DNA of 64,000 nucleotides from the NCBI RefSeq assembly GCF_010731295.1, contig NZ_AP022579.1, positions 4,588,001 to 4,652,000 of the forward strand, written 5' to 3'. This DNA is from Mycolicibacterium boenickei. GTDB lineage: Bacteria > Actinomycetota > Actinomycetes > Mycobacteriales > Mycobacteriaceae. The notes beneath the pieces were generated by a model. That model saw nothing but the letters and a program-made list of their open reading frames with translations. It was not told the origin of the DNA and ran no database searches. Shown one piece after another: positions 51,356 through 60,719 of this stretch (the first letter of the stretch is position 1; each line of letters opens with the position of its first letter). Both the position numbers and the translations under genes were made by a program.

Positions 51356-51367
51356 TATCGTCAACAT
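51356..51367 (+). promoter_or_regulatory. Leaderless promoter of the small membrane protein
   Basis: TATCGT at 51356-51361 stands six bases before the ATG at 51368, the spacing expected if transcription begins at the start codon. No ribosome site is present. Confidence 0.5.
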
Positions 51368-51598
51368 ATGACCACCGCCGGGAACTTTCGCAGCGCCACC
51401 TCCCGGGCCGATCACCAGGTCGACATCGCCGGGGTGCCCTGGCCGACCTACAAGCTGATCGCCCTGGCGATCGGTGCCCTGGTGCTGGTGGTCGTCGGTC
51501 TGGCCACCATGAGCGCGGCACCCGCCGTACTCTCGGCTGCCGCAGCCACCATCGTGGCCTGGCTCGGACTGGGCCACTTCTCGCCTTCTGATCAGTGA
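51368..51598 (+). CDS. Small membrane protein
   Basis: A 76-residue protein with a polar N-terminal part and two closely spaced hydrophobic segments (about residues 29-50 and 52-70). I do not recognise a family. The ATG at 51368 was chosen over an upstream TTG at 51332 because of the leaderless promoter. The end overlaps the next gene, on the opposite strand, by seven bases. Confidence 0.65.
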   Translation: MTTAGNFRSATSRADHQVDIAGVPWPTYKLIALAIGALVLVVVGLATMSAAPAVLSAAAATIVAWLGLGHFSPSDQ

Positions 51599-51996
51599 CC
51601 TTCCAGCAGCCTGCGCAGCGTCTCTAGGTCGGCCGCCACTGCGGCGACATCTGCCTCGAACTGGTCATCCGTCATTCCCGGCCGCTGCCGCACCGTGAAC
51701 ACCACCTCACACGACGGCACGTCCGGTCCGGCCGGAACCACCCGCATCGGGTTGTACACGGCCTCACCCGAGGGCAACCGCACCACGTGATCGAGCACGC
51801 CCAGCGCGTTCGTCGCCGTGAATTCGACGGTGACCTCGCCCATCGGTGAGTCAGCCACCCATCCCCGCCCGGTGAGGCGCAGCCCACCCTCGGCCAGTCC
51901 TGCCGCCCACGTGGCCAACTGCCGCGGATCGGAGGCGTACGAGTACACCGCCTCGGGGGTAACGTCGATCCACACGCTCACATGCCTGCTCCGCAT
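51592..51996 (-). CDS. SRPBCC family protein
   Basis: A 134-residue protein of the polyketide-cyclase/START-like fold (SVWIDVTPEAVYSYASDPRQ at about 6-25 is the usual strand and helix; the C-terminal helix is DDQFEADVAAVAADLETLRR). It may bind or modify a small hydrophobic ligand. Start at the ATG 51996 rather than 52014. It diverges from a methyltransferase gene, which could be a functional partner. Confidence 0.75.
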   Translation of the reverse strand: MRSRHVSVWIDVTPEAVYSYASDPRQLATWAAGLAEGGLRLTGRGWVADSPMGEVTVEFTATNALGVLDHVVRLPSGEAVYNPMRVVPAGPDVPSCEVVFTVRQRPGMTDDQFEADVAAVAADLETLRRLLEGH

Positions 51997-52084
51997 GGTT
52001 CCACCGTAGGCCACGCCGCGTGCTCATCTGGGATCGCAAGGGCGGTAAACGTTTTCGCCCAACTGTTCAGCCGCTGAGCGGGTG

Positions 52085-52097
52085 TACCGTCAGATTT
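52085..52097 (+). promoter_or_regulatory. Leaderless promoter of the methyltransferase gene
   Basis: TACCGT (52085-52090) is followed by seven bases and a GTG at 52098, with no Shine-Dalgarno in between. Confidence 0.45.
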
Positions 52098-52931
52098 GTG
52101 GGTATTGCGACGACGGGTCTGACCCCGGTAGAGGAAACCGCATTCCTGACCCTGTACGCCAGGGCGCTCGACAGCCGATGGGCCCGTCCGATCCTCGGCG
52201 ACACCATGGCCGACGAGGCGGTCGGACAACTCGATTACGACTTCGCCGGTCTCGGGGTGCAGACCAGTGTGGTGTGCCAGTCGGCGCTACGCGCCAAGAT
52301 GCTCGACGACCGGGTCCGGACCTTCGTCGCCGCCCATCCCGACGCGGTGGTGGTCGATCTCGGCGGAGGCCTCGACAGCGGCGTACATCGAATCTCGCCG
52401 CCGGCCACGGTCGACTGGTACAGCGTGGATCTACCGGGGATCAGCGAACTGCGCGACCGCGTCATCCCGCCTCTCCCCCAGGCGCACACCGTTGCCGCAT
52501 CGCTGGCCGACCCGGACTGGACCGATCCGATTCCCTCCGACCGACGCACGATCCTGGTGGCGGACGGGCTGTTCGCGTTCCTTACCGAACCGGTGATCGC
52601 TGGCATCTTCCGGAAAATCACCGAACACTTCGATTCCGGGGAAGTCACCTTCAACGACTACGGCCGCATCGGGTGGATGAGTAGGGCTGCCCTGAAGTTC
52701 TTCCCCGCCAAGATGTTCAAGGACGTCGGAAGCCAGTGGGGCTACCCGGGTTTCAAGGACGCCCACCATCCCGAAACCTGGACCCCGCGACTGCGCCTCG
52801 TCGAGGAAACCAGCCTGACCGGTGAACCCGAGGTCGACCGCTTCCCGGGCCTCCTGCGCATCGCCACACGCGCGAGCGGCCTCACAAAGGCCACGGCCCG
52901 TAAGGCGCGCATCCTGCGGTACCGCTTCTGA
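52098..52931 (+). CDS. Class I SAM-dependent methyltransferase, LCM/COG3315-like
   Basis: A 277-residue methyltransferase of the group related to leucine carboxyl methyltransferase and mycobacterial putative O-methyltransferases. The SAM site is VVVDLGGGLDSG (about residues 82-93), followed by YSVDLPGI and the ILVADGLFAFL strand. N-terminal SALRAKMLDDRV is typical of the family. Substrate unknown. GTG start at 52098 by leaderless promoter. It is 63 bases ahead of the luciferase-like gene. Confidence 0.8.
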   Translation: MGIATTGLTPVEETAFLTLYARALDSRWARPILGDTMADEAVGQLDYDFAGLGVQTSVVCQSALRAKMLDDRVRTFVAAHPDAVVVDLGGGLDSGVHRISPPATVDWYSVDLPGISELRDRVIPPLPQAHTVAASLADPDWTDPIPSDRRTILVADGLFAFLTEPVIAGIFRKITEHFDSGEVTFNDYGRIGWMSRAALKFFPAKMFKDVGSQWGYPGFKDAHHPETWTPRLRLVEETSLTGEPEVDRFPGLLRIATRASGLTKATARKARILRYRF

Positions 52932-52994
52932 CCCGTCGTCGCCATTACCCGTGAGGTAGTCGACCGAATCGGTACCTCGCGTCATCGTTGAAGC

Positions 52995-53900
52995 ATGCCG
53001 CTGTCCATCGGGATCATGCTGCCGAGCCGTGAAACCGCGATGACGGGCCGTCACGATGCACGGGGACTGATCGAATTCGCCCGGATCGCAGAGGAATCGG
53101 GCTTCGACTCGGTATGGACGGGCGATTCCGTTTTGGCCCGCACCCGCGTTGATCCACTGACATTGCTCGCCGCCGTGAGTGCCGGCACCTCCCGCGTGGG
53201 CCTAGGTACCGCCGCACTGATCGGTCCCCTGCGCCCACCGTTGCCGGTCGCCGCACAGGCCGCCACGGTCGACCAACTCTCGGGCGGCCGGCTGATCCTC
53301 GGCCTGGGCTCCGGATCTCCGCTGCCGGAAAGCCGTCGCGAATTCGAGGCGCTGGCAATGCCGTTCACCGGCCGGGCCCGCCGCCTCGACGAGGCCGTTC
53401 GACTGTGGCGGCAGGGGTGGTCCGGCGAGACCCCATTCAGCGGGCTCCCGCCTGCCCGGGCGGGCGGGCCACCGCTGTGGCTGGCCGGCGGAGACTCCGA
53501 ACGGGTCATCGCGCGGGTGGCCGAAGGCTACGACGGTTGGCTGCCGTACCTTCCCGACGCCGGCGCGTACGCGCGGGCCTGGGCGCGCATCAGTCAGTTG
53601 ACGTCCCGCACCGTCACGCCCGCGCTGTACGCCACGGTGTGCATCGATACCGACCGCAGCCGCGCCAAGGACACGCTCGACACCTACACCAGGGCCTACT
53701 ACCGCCAACCGCTCGATGTGATGAGCTCGTTTCAGGCGATCTGTGGTGGATCGGCAGAGGAATGTGCGGACTGGCTGACCGGCTACATCGAGGCCGGGGC
53801 GCGACACCTGGTCCTGCGGATCGGCGTGCTGGACCCGCATCCGCAGATGATTGCCGACCAACTGCTCCCGCTACTGCGTCAGGCCGGCAGTTTGCCGTGA
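52995..53900 (+). CDS. LLM-class (luciferase-like) oxidoreductase, probably F420-dependent
   Basis: A 301-residue luciferase-like TIM-barrel protein: GFDSVWTGDSVLA near residue 35, SRVGLGTAALIG, QLSGGRLILGLGSG and PPLWLAGGDSERVIARVAEG. In mycobacteria many such enzymes use F420. Substrate unknown. The end overlaps the convergent merR gene by 22 bases. Confidence 0.85.
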   Translation: MPLSIGIMLPSRETAMTGRHDARGLIEFARIAEESGFDSVWTGDSVLARTRVDPLTLLAAVSAGTSRVGLGTAALIGPLRPPLPVAAQAATVDQLSGGRLILGLGSGSPLPESRREFEALAMPFTGRARRLDEAVRLWRQGWSGETPFSGLPPARAGGPPLWLAGGDSERVIARVAEGYDGWLPYLPDAGAYARAWARISQLTSRTVTPALYATVCIDTDRSRAKDTLDTYTRAYYRQPLDVMSSFQAICGGSAEECADWLTGYIEAGARHLVLRIGVLDPHPQMIADQLLPLLRQAGSLP

Positions 53901-54268
53901 ATCCCGCAGGTACACAACTCGATCGACGGGCACGTGCAGCGCATCCCCCACTCGATGATGGCCCGCGCCCGGGCCAGCGCCTCCAGTTGCTCATCGATCT
54001 CGGCGAGCTTGGTCTGCGCCAGCTCACGAGCCATCGGGCGGCCGGGAGTGTCGTCCTGCAGCAGCAGCCCGATCTCGGTCAACGAGAATCCGGCCAACTT
54101 GCACAACCTGATCACCTCCAGGCGCATCAGGACCGACTCCTGATAGCGGCGCTGCCCGCCGACCCGCTGCGGCGCGGGCAACAGCCCGACCTGCTCGTAA
54201 TAGCGCAATGCGGTCTGGGCGACCCCGCTGCGCTGCGTGACATCGCCGATGGTCAGCGTCGCGCCCAT
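53879..54268 (-). CDS. MerR family regulator with C-terminal cysteine cluster
   Basis: A 129-residue MerR protein: helix-turn-helix LTIGDVTQRSGVAQTALRYY (5-24), a coiled-coil dimer helix (about 78-108) and a C-terminal C111-x-C113-x5-C119-x-C121. The C-x-C-x5-C part resembles the last three cysteines of the SoxR 2Fe-2S site, but the first SoxR cysteine is missing. ATG at 54268 follows GAGGAGGG. It faces a PPOX gene across a typical MerR promoter, so it probably activates that gene on sensing redox, metal or a toxic compound. Confidence 0.85.
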   Translation of the reverse strand: MGATLTIGDVTQRSGVAQTALRYYEQVGLLPAPQRVGGQRRYQESVLMRLEVIRLCKLAGFSLTEIGLLLQDDTPGRPMARELAQTKLAEIDEQLEALARARAIIEWGMRCTCPSIELCTCGIHGKLPA

Positions 54269-54286
54269 CTGCCCTCCTCGCCGAGC

Positions 54287-54317
54287 TTGACTTAGAGCCA
54301 ACTCTAAGTCGTTCACT
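54287..54317 (+). promoter_or_regulatory. MerR-type promoter and operator of the PPOX gene
   Basis: -35 TTGACT (54287-54292) and -10-like TTCACT (54312-54317) are separated by 19 bases, the long spacer typical of MerR activation. The perfect inverted repeat GACTTAGAG-CCAA-CTCTAAGTC (54289-54310) occupies the spacer. The ATG at 54324 is seven bases after the -10, so the transcript would be leaderless. Confidence 0.78.
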
Positions 54318-54323
54318 GGCTGC

Positions 54324-54803
54324 ATGCCACACACCGACACCCTCGAAACCCTCGGCCGCTCCCACTACGCCCTGCTGCGCAGCTTCCGCCGCGACGGCAC
54401 CGCGGTCGACACCCCCATCTGGTTCGTCCTCGACGGCCGAAGCGCGCTGTTCCGCACCAAGATCGGCCCGAAAACCCGCAGGCTCACCACCCGACCCGAT
54501 GTCGAACTGGTGGTCTGCGACTACAAGGGACGGATCACCGGGAACACCTGGCTGACCGGCCTGGCCACCGTGCTCGGAGGCGACGATGCCCAAGCCGCCA
54601 ACCGCGCCCTGCACCGGCGCTACGGATGGCAGTGGAACATCGTGCCGCTCCTGAAGATCCCCGGCGTCACCAATGTGCACAGCAGCCTTCCGCTGCGGGA
54701 GAAGCTGCGACGGGCACGTGATCGTGGGTTATGGCCCGACAGCGCCATCGTGCGGGTGGAGTTGGCCGCTACCCCAGGCACCCAGGACCGAGCAACGCCT
54801 TGA
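54324..54803 (+). CDS. PPOX-class split-barrel flavin/F420-dependent protein
   Basis: A 159-residue split beta-barrel protein of the pyridoxamine 5'-phosphate oxidase superfamily ([18 protein letters not shown] at about 20-37, [24 protein letters not shown]). Relatives in mycobacteria use F420 or flavin, or bind biliverdin or heme. The substrate is open. It is probably the MerR target. The end overlaps dnaE1 by 35 bases on the opposite strand. Confidence 0.82.
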   Translation: MPHTDTLETLGRSHYALLRSFRRDGTAVDTPIWFVLDGRSALFRTKIGPKTRRLTTRPDVELVVCDYKGRITGNTWLTGLATVLGGDDAQAANRALHRRYGWQWNIVPLLKIPGVTNVHSSLPLREKLRRARDRGLWPDSAIVRVELAATPGTQDRATP

Positions 54804-57800
54804 GGTCACCCATCAGCGCCGAGGAGGGGGTCACCCGCAGCGACTGATCCAGCTCCAGCGTGGTGATCCGCTCGCCGCTGATCAGCCTCAGATGCACCTG
54901 TGAGGTGCCGGGATGATTGGCCAGCACCTGCTTGAGCGCACTCACCTTGTCGATCGTGCACTGGCGGGTGGGCAGGCTCACCGCCAGCGGGCGGTCGGCC
55001 TGGGCGCTGCTGAAGTCCGGCACCACCAGTTCGTGGGCGATCAGCGAGATCCGGTCGTCGCGCGCCGCCACCTTCGCCTTGACCAGGACCACCACGTCAT
55101 CGGCGATCTCGTGACCGAACAGGGAGTACGTCTGCGGGAAGAACAGCACCTCGATGCCACCGGTGAGGTCTTCCAATTGAGCTGACGCCCAAGGCAAGCC
55201 GTTCTTGTTCACGCGGCGGTTGACCGAGGCCAGGATGCCGCCGACCACCACCTGCGCGTCGTTGGCGACGTCGCCGTCGAGAATCGCCGGGATCTGCGTG
55301 TCGACCTGGTTGGCCAGCAGGTGGGCGACCCCGTTGAGCGGATGACCGGACACGTACAGGCCCAGCATCTCGCGTTCGAGGGCGAGCTTGTGTTTGTCCT
55401 CCCACTCCTCCTCGGGCACCTTGATGGTGAAGACCGCATCCGTGCCACCACCGTCGTCGGCACCGCCGAACAGGTCGAACTGACCCATGGCCTCGGCCTT
55501 CTTGGTGCCGAGCACCGAATCGACGGCGTCGGTGTGCACCAGGAACAGCCCCTTGCGGGGGTGGCCGAGCGAATCGAACGCGCCCGCCTTGACCAGCGAT
55601 TCGGTGACCTTCTTGTTGCAGGCCGCGATGTCGATCTTGTTGAGGTAATCGGAGAAGTCGGCGTACTTGCCCTTCTCGGTGCGGGTACTGATCAGCGACG
55701 CAACGACATTCGCGCCCACGTTGCGGATCGCGCCGAGACCGAACCGGATGTCGTCGCCCACAGAGGCGAAGTTCTGCACCGACTCGTTGACGTCGGGCGG
55801 CAGCACGGTGATGCCGAGCCGGCGGCAGTCGGCGAGGTAGACCGCGGCCTTGTCCTTGTCGTCACCGACCGAGGTGAGCAGACCGGCCATGTACTCGGCG
55901 GGATAGTTCGCCTTGAGGTAGGCCGTCCAGTACGACACCAGGCCGTAGCCGGCCGCATGGGACTTGTTGAACGCGTACCCGGCGAACGGGAGAATGGTGT
56001 CCCACAAGGCTTTCACCGCAGCCTCGGAGAAGCCGTTGGCGGTCATGCCTTCCTTGAAGCCCTTGTACTCGGCCTCGAGCACCTCAAGCTTCTTCTTACC
56101 CATGGCCTTACGGAGCGCATCGGCCTTACCCATGGTGTAGGAGGCGACCTTCTGCGCGATGAACATGATCTGCTCTTGGTAGACGATCAGGCCGTACGTC
56201 TCGGCGAGGATGTCCTTGAGCGGTTCTTCTAGCTCGGGATGGATGGGCTTGATCGCCTGGCGGCCGTTCTTGCGATCGGCGTAGTCGTTGTGGGCGTTCA
56301 TGCCCATCGGGCCGGGACGGTACAGCGCCAGCACCGCAACGATGTCGTTGAATCCGGTGGGCTGCATGCGCCGCAGCAGGTCACGCATCGCGCTGCCGTC
56401 GAGCTGGAACACGCCAAGGGTGTCGCCGCGGCCGAGCAGCTCGTAGGCCGCCGGATCGTCGAACGGCAAGGTGTCCAGATCCAGGTCGATCCCCCGGTTT
56501 GCCTTGATGTTCTCCAGGCAGTCACCGATGATCGTCAGGTTTCGCAGGCCCAGGAAGTCCATCTTCAGCAGGCCGATGGCCTCACACGACGGATAGTCCC
56601 AACCGGTGATGACCGCGCCGTCCTGCGGCCGCTTCCAGAGCGGGATCGCGTCGATGAGCGGCTCGGAGCTCATGATCACCGCGCAGGCGTGCACGCCCGC
56701 GTTGCGCACCAGGCCTTCCAGGCCACGCGCCGTCTCGAAGATGGTCCGCACGTCCGGATCGGTGTCGATCAGGGCGCGAACCTCGGCGGCCTCCTTGTAC
56801 CGCTCGTGGTTGGGATCGGTGATCCCCGACACCGGGATGTCCTTGGCCATGATGGGCGGCGGCAGCGCCTTGGTGATCCGGTCGGCGATCGCGAAACCCG
56901 GCTGGCCGTAGTGCACGCGGGCCGAATCCTTCAGCGCCGCTTTGGTTTTGATGGTACCGAAGGTGATGACCTGGGCCACCCGGTCACTGCCCCACTTGTT
57001 CGCCGCGTACCGCAGCATCTCGCCGCGGCGGCGGTCGTCGAAGTCGATGTCGATATCGGGAGCCGACGGGCGTTCGGGGTTGAGGAAGCGCTCGAACAGC
57101 AGACCGTGCGGGATCGGGTCGATGTTGGTGATGCCCAGCGCATAGGCCACCAGCGACCCGGCCGCCGATCCACGGCCCGGGCCCACCCGGATCCCGACCG
57201 AGCGGGCGTAGTTGATCAGGTCGGCCACGATCAGGAAGTAGGACGGAAAGCCCTTCTCGCAGATGACCTTGATCTCGTAGGTCGCCCGATCGGTGTACTC
57301 CGTGGGCACGGGCGCGCCCCGGAAGCGGCGCTCCAGCCCGGCCTGCACCTCATGCGTGAGCCACGAGTTCTGGTCGTGGCCATCGGGAACCGGGAACACC
57401 GGCATCCGGTCGGTGGGTGTCCACACGTCGGCATAGGACTGCACCCGCTCGCCGATCAGAACCGTGGAGTCGCACGCGCCCGGCACCTGCGAGTCCCACA
57501 GCGCGCGCATCTCGTCGGCCGACTTGAGGTAGTAGCCGTCGCCGTCGAACTTGAACCGGTTCGGGTCCGAAAGGGTCTTGCCGGTCTGGATGCACAGCAG
57601 GGCCTCGTGGTTCTGCGAGGCCTCCCGCGTGACGTAGTGGCAGTCGTTGGTGGCCAGCGGCGGGATGTTGAGCTTCTGCCCGATCTCCAGCAGGCCCTCG
57701 CGGACGCGGCGCTCGATGTCGAGGCCGTGGTCCATCAGCTCGAGGAAGAAGTTCTCGGGGCCGAAGATCTCGCGCCATTTGGCCGCCGCCTCCAGCGCCT

Positions 57801-58317
57801 CCTGACGGTGACCGAGCCGCAGCCTGGTCTGCACCTCACCGGACGGGCAGCCCGTGGTCGCGATGATCCCTTCGGCGTGCTCGGCGATGATCTCGGCGTC
57901 CATGCGCGCCCACTTGCCGAGCTGACCTTCGAAGGACGCCAGCGAGGACAGCTTGAACAGGTTGCGAAGACCGGTCGCGTTCTCCGCGACCATCGTCATG
58001 TGGGTGTAAGCACCGCTACCCGAGACATCGTCGCTCTTCTGGCTCGGATCGCCCCACTGGACACGCTTGGTCTCGAACCTGGAGGCCGGCGCGATGTACG
58101 CCTCGATGCCGATGATCGGTTTGATCCCGGCCTTGGTCGCCGAGTTGTAGAACTCACTGGCGCCGAACATGTTGCCGTGGTCGGTCATACCGATCGCGGG
58201 CATGCCCAGACGCTGCGCCTCGGCCAGCATCGGGGTGATCTTCGCGGCGCCGTCCAGCATCGAGTACTCGGTGTGGTTGTGCAGGTGGACGAAGGAGCCC
58301 GAAGATGAACCGCTCAT
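54769..58317 (-). CDS. dnaE1: DNA polymerase III alpha subunit, replicative
   Basis: The 1182-residue chromosomal replicase, close to the length of M. tuberculosis DnaE1. The N-terminal PHP domain ([16 protein letters not shown], residues 7-22) is the proofreading exonuclease in mycobacteria. The palm carries PDIDIDFDD (420-428) with catalytic aspartates, and [15 protein letters not shown] precedes it. Then come the finger and tandem HhH regions, an OB fold (about 980-1060) and the C-terminal tail. ATG at 58317. No neighbouring gene is functionally linked. Confidence 0.96.
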   Translation of the reverse strand: MSGSSSGSFVHLHNHTEYSMLDGAAKITPMLAEAQRLGMPAIGMTDHGNMFGASEFYNSATKAGIKPIIGIEAYIAPASRFETKRVQWGDPSQKSDDVSGSGAYTHMTMVAENATGLRNLFKLSSLASFEGQLGKWARMDAEIIAEHAEGIIATTGCPSGEVQTRLRLGHRQEALEAAAKWREIFGPENFFLELMDHGLDIERRVREGLLEIGQKLNIPPLATNDCHYVTREASQNHEALLCIQTGKTLSDPNRFKFDGDGYYLKSADEMRALWDSQVPGACDSTVLIGERVQSYADVWTPTDRMPVFPVPDGHDQNSWLTHEVQAGLERRFRGAPVPTEYTDRATYEIKVICEKGFPSYFLIVADLINYARSVGIRVGPGRGSAAGSLVAYALGITNIDPIPHGLLFERFLNPERPSAPDIDIDFDDRRRGEMLRYAANKWGSDRVAQVITFGTIKTKAALKDSARVHYGQPGFAIADRITKALPPPIMAKDIPVSGITDPNHERYKEAAEVRALIDTDPDVRTIFETARGLEGLVRNAGVHACAVIMSSEPLIDAIPLWKRPQDGAVITGWDYPSCEAIGLLKMDFLGLRNLTIIGDCLENIKANRGIDLDLDTLPFDDPAAYELLGRGDTLGVFQLDGSAMRDLLRRMQPTGFNDIVAVLALYRPGPMGMNAHNDYADRKNGRQAIKPIHPELEEPLKDILAETYGLIVYQEQIMFIAQKVASYTMGKADALRKAMGKKKLEVLEAEYKGFKEGMTANGFSEAAVKALWDTILPFAGYAFNKSHAAGYGLVSYWTAYLKANYPAEYMAGLLTSVGDDKDKAAVYLADCRRLGITVLPPDVNESVQNFASVGDDIRFGLGAIRNVGANVVASLISTRTEKGKYADFSDYLNKIDIAACNKKVTESLVKAGAFDSLGHPRKGLFLVHTDAVDSVLGTKKAEAMGQFDLFGGADDGGGTDAVFTIKVPEEEWEDKHKLALEREMLGLYVSGHPLNGVAHLLANQVDTQIPAILDGDVANDAQVVVGGILASVNRRVNKNGLPWASAQLEDLTGGIEVLFFPQTYSLFGHEIADDVVVLVKAKVAARDDRISLIAHELVVPDFSSAQADRPLAVSLPTRQCTIDKVSALKQVLANHPGTSQVHLRLISGERITTLELDQSLRVTPSSALMGDLKALLGPGCLG

Positions 58318-58387
58318 AGGGTGGCCAGTCTATTGCCGACCACCGACACCCTCCGGGCGTGTCGCGAGGCGTGTCTGCGCAAGCGAG

Positions 58388-59035
58388 TCAGAGATCACGA
58401 TCGGCGACAGACAGCAACCCACCGCCGATCACGATCTGAAGTTGCTTAGCAATCGCAGATACATCAACTGGCCGGCGTTGCCAACCGCAGTAGGCGCCCA
58501 TTCCCCACAGCATCGCGTACAGCAACTCGACCAGGCTCACCTGGTCGGTGTGCGGTGGTAGCTCGCGCCGGTCGACCGCCTCGGCGACCAGGTCGCCGAG
58601 GAATCCCCTGGTGGCCGCGACCGTGGCGGCGGGCAGATCGGGATGCCGGTACGACTCGAGCCGGGCGTTGACCAGGAACCCCACCAGGGAACCGTCCCGA
58701 TGCCACACCTCGACCACGGCATCGATGTACGCATGCAACCGATCCAGCGTTCCATCATGCTGTTTCGCGACGCGAATACAGGACGTGACCACCTCATGCG
58801 CCTGCTGGAGCAAGGCACCGTAGAGATCCTCGCGAGTGGCGAAGTAATAGTTCAGCGTGGGGCGGCTCAGGCCGCTGCGCTTGGCGATCTCCTGGAATGT
58901 GGTCGCCGCGTAACCGCGCTCGTTGATGATTTCGTAGGCCGCCTGCATGATGCGGTCACGGGTTTGCGCCGCATCGGCACCGACCGGGCGACCCGGCCCT
59001 CGACGGGCGCTCCGAGACCTGCCACGCGAAGTCAT
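58388..59035 (-). CDS. TetR family transcriptional regulator
   Basis: A 215-residue TetR protein with a basic N-terminal arm and helix-turn-helix ATTFQEIAKRSGLSRPTLNYYF (about residues 44-65), followed by a variable ligand domain. ATG at 59035 is seven bases from TAGGGT, suggesting leaderless transcription, with a palindrome at the promoter for probable autoregulation. No obvious target gene other than itself is adjacent. Ligand unknown. Confidence 0.88.
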   Translation of the reverse strand: MTSRGRSRSARRGPGRPVGADAAQTRDRIMQAAYEIINERGYAATTFQEIAKRSGLSRPTLNYYFATREDLYGALLQQAHEVVTSCIRVAKQHDGTLDRLHAYIDAVVEVWHRDGSLVGFLVNARLESYRHPDLPAATVAATRGFLGDLVAEAVDRRELPPHTDQVSLVELLYAMLWGMGAYCGWQRRPVDVSAIAKQLQIVIGGGLLSVADRDL

Positions 59036-59042
59036 CTAGCAA

Positions 59043-59061
59043 ACCCTATGGCATTGCCATA
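59043..59061. promoter_or_regulatory. TetR promoter and operator
   Basis: TATGGC-ATT-GCCATA (59047-59061) is a perfect 6-base inverted repeat next to the minus-strand -10 TAGGGT (59048-59043), which stands seven bases before the TetR ATG at 59035. Binding there would block the gene's own promoter. Confidence 0.6.
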
Positions 59062-59106
59062 TTGACGTCAAAAGGCCACCCCGCAAATACCGCATCCAAT
59101 GCGGAA

Positions 59107-60315
59107 TCAGCGCAGGGTCAGCACGCGGTCGGTCAGGTAGGCCCGCACCGCATCGTCGGTGGTCAGATCGATGGCCCGGCGGTAGGCCGCCGCGGCCTCG
59201 TCGACCCGCCCCGCCTCGGCGAGGAGATGGCCGCGCGTGACCCAGGCAGGCTGAAAACTCTCGACCGTCCGGTCCCTGATCGCGTTCAGGGCACGCAATC
59301 CCGCGTCGGCGCCGTCCAATTCACCGTCCAGTGCCGCCAGGGCCACCGCGGCACCCAACGACGGCGCCACCCGCATCAGCGCCCGATACAGCTTGCGCAA
59401 GGCGTCCCGGTCGACACCGGCCGAACAGTGCGCCGATTGAATCGCCGCCTCGTACTGGAACCGTCCAGGACGCCCGAAACTGTGGGCCCGGGCCAGCAAT
59501 CGCTCCCCGCGCGCATACAACTCGGCATCCCACCTGCCGCGGTCCTGATCGTCCAGGGCGACGAAGTTGCCGTTCCGATCGAAGCGCGCCGGGCGCCGGG
59601 TCTCGCACAGGCAGATCAGTGCGGCCAACCCCAAGACCTCGGGCTCCTCGGGCAGCAACTCGACGAGCACCGTTGCCAGGTGGAGCGCCTCCGCCGCCAG
59701 CGACTCGATGGCCGGCCGCTGCGGGATCGACAACCAGTCGATCGAATATGCGCCGTAGACCGCCTCGAGTACCTCGGGCAGGCGCGCGGCAAGGTCGGCG
59801 CGTTCGGGCAGAGCGAACGGGATGCCGGTGTCCCGGATGCGCTTCTTGGCCCGGACCAGCCGCTGCGCCATCGTCGCCGGGGCGACGGCGAACGCAGCGG
59901 CGATGGCTGCCGCGTCCACCCCCAGCACCGTCTGCAGCATCAACGGGGTACGGATGTCGGCAGCGATCGCCGGGTGCGCGCACACCAGCATCAGCTCGAG
60001 CCGACGGTCGGGAATGGCCGCCGGTTCGATCCCGTCATCGGCGACGTCGTCGTCTTCGGCCCATGGCCCCGTCAAGCGATGAGCCGGCGATTTCCACATG
60101 TCCCGCAGCCGATTACGGGCAACCGTGAGCAACCAGGCTTCCGGGTTGGCCGGGATGCCGTCGCCGGGCCAGCGCTGTAGCGCGCGTTCGAAGGCGTCGG
60201 CCAACGCGTCCTCGGCCGCGGCGATGTCACGGCACTGTGCTGCCAGCAGCGCAAGCAGCCGGCCGTAGGACCGGCCGACCACCTGCGTGAGCCGCTCGGA
60301 AGCCGGCGTGTTCAG
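59107..60315 (-). CDS. ECF sigma factor with C-terminal extension (DGPF-linked group)
   Basis: A sigma-70 family ECF factor (402 residues from 60315). Region 2 lies near the N terminus (ALADAFERALQRWPGDGIPANPE-type helix, then AWLLTVARNRLRD), region 4 at about 135-190, and a long C-terminal DUF6596-like extension follows. This architecture is typical of ECF factors paired with DGPF (YCII) proteins, as here. Start unclear: an in-frame CTG at 60315 overlaps the YCII stop as CTGA; the next in-frame ATG, at 60396, would overlap YCII by 85 bases. Confidence 0.82.
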   Translation of the reverse strand: MNTPASERLTQVVGRSYGRLLALLAAQCRDIAAAEDALADAFERALQRWPGDGIPANPEAWLLTVARNRLRDMWKSPAHRLTGPWAEDDDVADDGIEPAAIPDRRLELMLVCAHPAIAADIRTPLMLQTVLGVDAAAIAAAFAVAPATMAQRLVRAKKRIRDTGIPFALPERADLAARLPEVLEAVYGAYSIDWLSIPQRPAIESLAAEALHLATVLVELLPEEPEVLGLAALICLCETRRPARFDRNGNFVALDDQDRGRWDAELYARGERLLARAHSFGRPGRFQYEAAIQSAHCSAGVDRDALRKLYRALMRVAPSLGAAVALAALDGELDGADAGLRALNAIRDRTVESFQPAWVTRGHLLAEAGRVDEAAAAYRRAIDLTTDDAVRAYLTDRVLTLR

Positions 60316-60689
60316 GGCGTGTACCAGCCCCGGCCGCGGCCGTAGGTCACCGCGACCGGTCTGATCTCGATCGAACCCCACGCCGCGGCGGGGCATTTCG
60401 CCGCCCAGGCCAATGCCGCATCGAGGTCGGGCACGTCGATCACGAACACCCCGCCCAACCGTTCCCTGGTATCGGCGAAAGGTCCGTCCTGGATCTCGGC
60501 CGTGCCCGTGCGGGCGGTGTAGGTCGTGCTGGCCGACGCCGACTGGAGCACCTGGGTGCCGACCAGGACGCCGGCTGCATCAAGGTCATCGGCGTATCGG
60601 GCGAACGCGGCCTGGGCGGGTTTCATGTCCTCCTCGGTCAGGCCCGCCTCCGGCCCCTCCTGGTAGTGCATGAGCAAGCAGTACTGCAC
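60312..60689 (-). CDS. YCII/DGPF domain protein
   Basis: A 125-residue YCII-family protein containing the DGPF motif (EIQDGPFADTRERLGG, about residues 66-81). It lies upstream of and overlaps an ECF sigma gene, a recurrent pair in which the DGPF protein is thought to influence sigma activity or to be its target. GTG at 60689 follows AGGAGG. No catalytic role is established. Confidence 0.86.
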   Translation of the reverse strand: MQYCLLMHYQEGPEAGLTEEDMKPAQAAFARYADDLDAAGVLVGTQVLQSASASTTYTARTGTAEIQDGPFADTRERLGGVFVIDVPDLDAALAWAAKCPAAAWGSIEIRPVAVTYGRGRGWYTP

Positions 60690-60719
60690 GGTGTCCTCCT
60701 GGGTCTCGATTCCAGCCTG

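Noticed and set aside
52953..52978. GAGGTA...TACCTC repeat between the methyltransferase and LLM genes
   Set aside because: Only six pairs with an offset interior; too weak to call a terminator or operator.
56239..58308. A 689-residue open frame on the plus strand inside dnaE1
   Set aside because: It is the antisense shadow of dnaE1 in a high-GC genome; composition is Arg/Val/His rich with no domain, and dnaE1 is certain.
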